64,000 nt of DNA from Pyxicephalus adspersus (lineage: Eukaryota; Chordata; Amphibia; Anura; Pyxicephalidae): the NCBI RefSeq assembly GCF_032062135.1, contig NC_092862.1, positions 66,657,670 to 66,721,669 of the forward strand. The letters are read 5' to 3'. The notes under the pieces are model-generated. The model was not told where the DNA came from, did not search any database, and worked only from the letters and a program-made list of their open reading frames with translations. This document shows positions 61,506 through 64,000 of the stretch, in pieces. Positions within the stretch are counted from its first letter, which is position 1. Every line of letters begins with the position of its first letter. The position numbers and the translations under genes are program-made.

Positions 61506-64000
61506 CAAGCATTTCCCCAATTTAAAGTTATATAGTTTTTAATTACAACAGTTAAATCTTAAAAAAATACTATTGCTGTAGATTTTGAAATTATACAGGT
61601 AATAATGAAAGCTTATAATGTTACTAAAAGGCCTATGTTATTCATCCCACACAACTGTCATTTTCTAAATCAAGCAGGAGAGTTATGTCTGTAAAGCCTA
61701 ATTCTATTTAACATGAAATTAGAAAATGCCTGTTGTCTTTGAAGAAGGTAGGCAGGGCTGGAAACTCATTTTTGTAGTCATTTTGGAGAAAAAATACCAA
61801 AATACCCATTTGATACGATAGACTTCTTCAGTTATAAGTAAACGCACAGGAAAATATATACCTGCAGGCCTGTTCGCAGCAGGAGGCAATAGGAGTTGCA
61901 TGGTGTTGTAGATTCTAAAGTTTTTTTGGCTTCAACCATTTAGTAATTGAATTTGAAATCTATGTTTTACATTTATTATGTAAAGAATAATTTGTTGATA
62001 ACAAAACTTTTTTGTATTTCAGCATTTTGATTTAGATTTGATAGATAATGACATAGGAGATGAAAAAACTTTGTCCTTTGTCCTGAGATTTACTACAAGG
62101 TGGTAATTGTCCAACACACCAACTGTTTTCTCTAGTGCCAATTCTAATACAATAGGACGCATCTATGGAATCCAGAACACATTTAAATACAATAGTTATT
62201 ATATAAAGATAATTACTATATAGTTGTCCTCAATGCCAAGCCTTTTAAAACTGGTGATCTGCAGGATTATTTCTCTATATTATATAATGTAATGCTTTAT
62301 TATATCAAATATGCACAAGTACCTGTAGCTGAACATCTGAGCATCTTTATATTTATAAAAACTCCCTAATATATTTTAAATATAAATGCAAAAAGATGGT
62401 TGGGCATATGAAGTGTGATGTCACATCCCAAATTCAATACCACTTGTACAAACTGTTCTTAAAGAGGAAGGGATGGATTTTAAATGCAATCTTTTTGTCT
62501 AACATTAAAACCTTTTAATTATTCTATTTATTTACAAGGATTGACAAACATCTTTATTACTTCCACACATAAAATAAAATATAAAGGGGGAGAGGTTAGC
62601 AGTTGGGGTTAGAGTTAGGAATTTAGGTTTGGGGTGTTTGGCGTACCTCCAGACACCAGATACAGCTGCACACTGTACCTGGAGCATGAAGGTTCACTTG
62701 ACTGATACTAAGTAGAATTAAATACAATATTCACATAGTAGAATAATTCTGCTACTTGATTTTAATGTATTATACTTAAAAGCAGCAACTTTTACAGGAT
62801 AAATTTATAGCATCTCCTTCATGTTGTCATTTAAGATGCATAAAGTTCTGCACACATGTGGGGGTCTTTCCAAGCTTTTGTGTTGCATGTGGCTGCTCTA
62901 TAAGCACCCCAGAGACCACAATATTACCCAGACTTACCCTCCCCTTATTCACTTTAATGGGATTTTAACAATCTGAACATTGGGTCAGTTCCAGCAGACT
63001 GTTTGAAACCCGAACAGAAGCAAATTCAACCAACATATAGTCCACTTTGTCAGGGGAAATATAGAAAGTAATTATTCTGTGAAAACTATTAAATATACTG
63101 TATATACCTACTGGGTAACCATGTTACAAATATCTCAGATTTACAATTGGAGCACTTTATCAGCGGGGGGGGGGGGGGGGGTTCTCAAAAATTGTGGTCA
63201 GGCAGTTTTTTTTCTTGCAGAAGTGATAACAGACTCTGCTCCTAGAAATAGCCATATTCTAAGGTTTTTATTAAACTTATAATGCATGCAAATTCATATA
63301 TTGCTTGTTAGTATAGTGTTTGTTTAAAGTAACCAAGCAAGAATAACATTTGTCAGATAACTGATATTATGTATTATTAGGTAATAAATATGACTTTATT
63401 TTCAAAAGCATTGTTGGATGCTACAGAATTACTTTATACTGACTAACACATATAAAACAAAGTCTTAGATTAACAATTATATGAATGAGGTCTGACACAC
63501 AGACCCTATGCATGACTCTATAAAAGGTTTCACAATATTTTCCCATAGTAGTAGGTGTACTATGTTAAAACTGGAGAAACATTTTCATAGTTTTTAGTTA
63601 CAGAAGATAATAAAATTAAAATAGTAAAACTGCCATTGATGACTACATTCTGACCATCCAACTATGATGTAGATTCTTCCTACTTCAGTCGTTTCTGAGT
63701 CACTGATCTGGAACAAGTGTGCATACCAGAAAATTCAAGGTTTTTTTTAGGGATGAAGTTTAGGGCCTTGTTTGCAAACTAATGTAAATGCAAACAATTA
63801 GCATACAGTATTACCACCCTAACAACCACCAACCAATGCTTGTGCTTGAGGCCAATGGATGCCAGTGTACACAGAGGACAGTGTTTTCATTTTGATAACC
63901 ACCAGCCAATGGGGATGCTTCCTGCTATTTATCATCAACCCGTACCCATCAAAGAACTTTCATTGAATTCAGGCAAGTTTGCCCATGACTAGTCCTTATC
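61506..64000. other. Terminal region, no gene recognised
   Basis: AT-rich sequence with a run of 17 G at 63165-63181. No serpin exon or transposon domain is recognised up to the window end. The non-coding start of serpin B or the neighbouring gene may lie here or beyond. Confidence 0.4.

Noticed and set aside
1..64000. CRISPR arrays, operons, ribosome binding sites, phage or plasmid features
   Set aside because: The window is intron-containing vertebrate DNA; the only regular array is the 28-bp tandem repeat without spacers.

Overview
This window reads as nuclear DNA of a vertebrate, most likely a frog (anuran). It is AT-rich, its genes are split by long introns, and it is dense in mobile elements of types typical of amphibian genomes: Ty1/copia, BEL/Pao, L1/Tx1, CR1, Penelope-like, mariner, hAT and piggyBac-like elements plus hairpin MITEs. 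The frog assignment is inference from these repeat families and the serpin sequences. No bacterial, viral or organellar gene order is present.

The only intact host genes I can support are two clade B (ovalbumin-type, intracellular) serpins in tandem on the minus strand. Serpin A lies at 10009-33304 and serpin B at 48681-55765. Each has six coding exons with splice sites at equivalent places (intron phases 0, 0, 1, 0, 0), and each encodes 374 residues. Serpin B has a classic inhibitory hinge and a predicted Arg-Ser P1-P1' bond. Serpin A keeps the fold signatures but has a hinge full of non-small residues and lacks the shutter histidine, so it is probably not a protease inhibitor. The non-coding first exons and promoters were not located; serpin B's probably lie above 55782.

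Layout: 1-6544 is a dead copia element containing an inserted, internally deleted BEL element (1774-5622, target duplication GATAC), which itself holds a GC-rich repeat and an LTR-like insert. 6546-7679 is a piggyBac-like element with TTAA ends. 9700-33304 is serpin A. Its 13.9 kb fifth intron holds a mariner with both ends (13063-14312), a Penelope-like element split by an L1/Tx1 LINE, and inside that LINE a poly(A)-tailed retrocopy of an unidentified transcript (19761-21534, 12-bp target duplication). 33305-48497 is intergenic: a CR1 LINE (36284-40890), an LTR-like repeat, a hAT element (43679-46721, target duplication ATCATTAC), a Penelope 3' fragment with a hammerhead-like motif, and a DNA transposon carrying eight 28-bp tandem units. 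48498-55782 is serpin B. 55783-64000 is upstream sequence with microsatellites, a SINE-like repeat and no recognisable coding exon.

The serpins are probably part of a larger clade B cluster and would act in the cytosol or nucleus. The remaining protein-coding stretches are decayed transposon genes.
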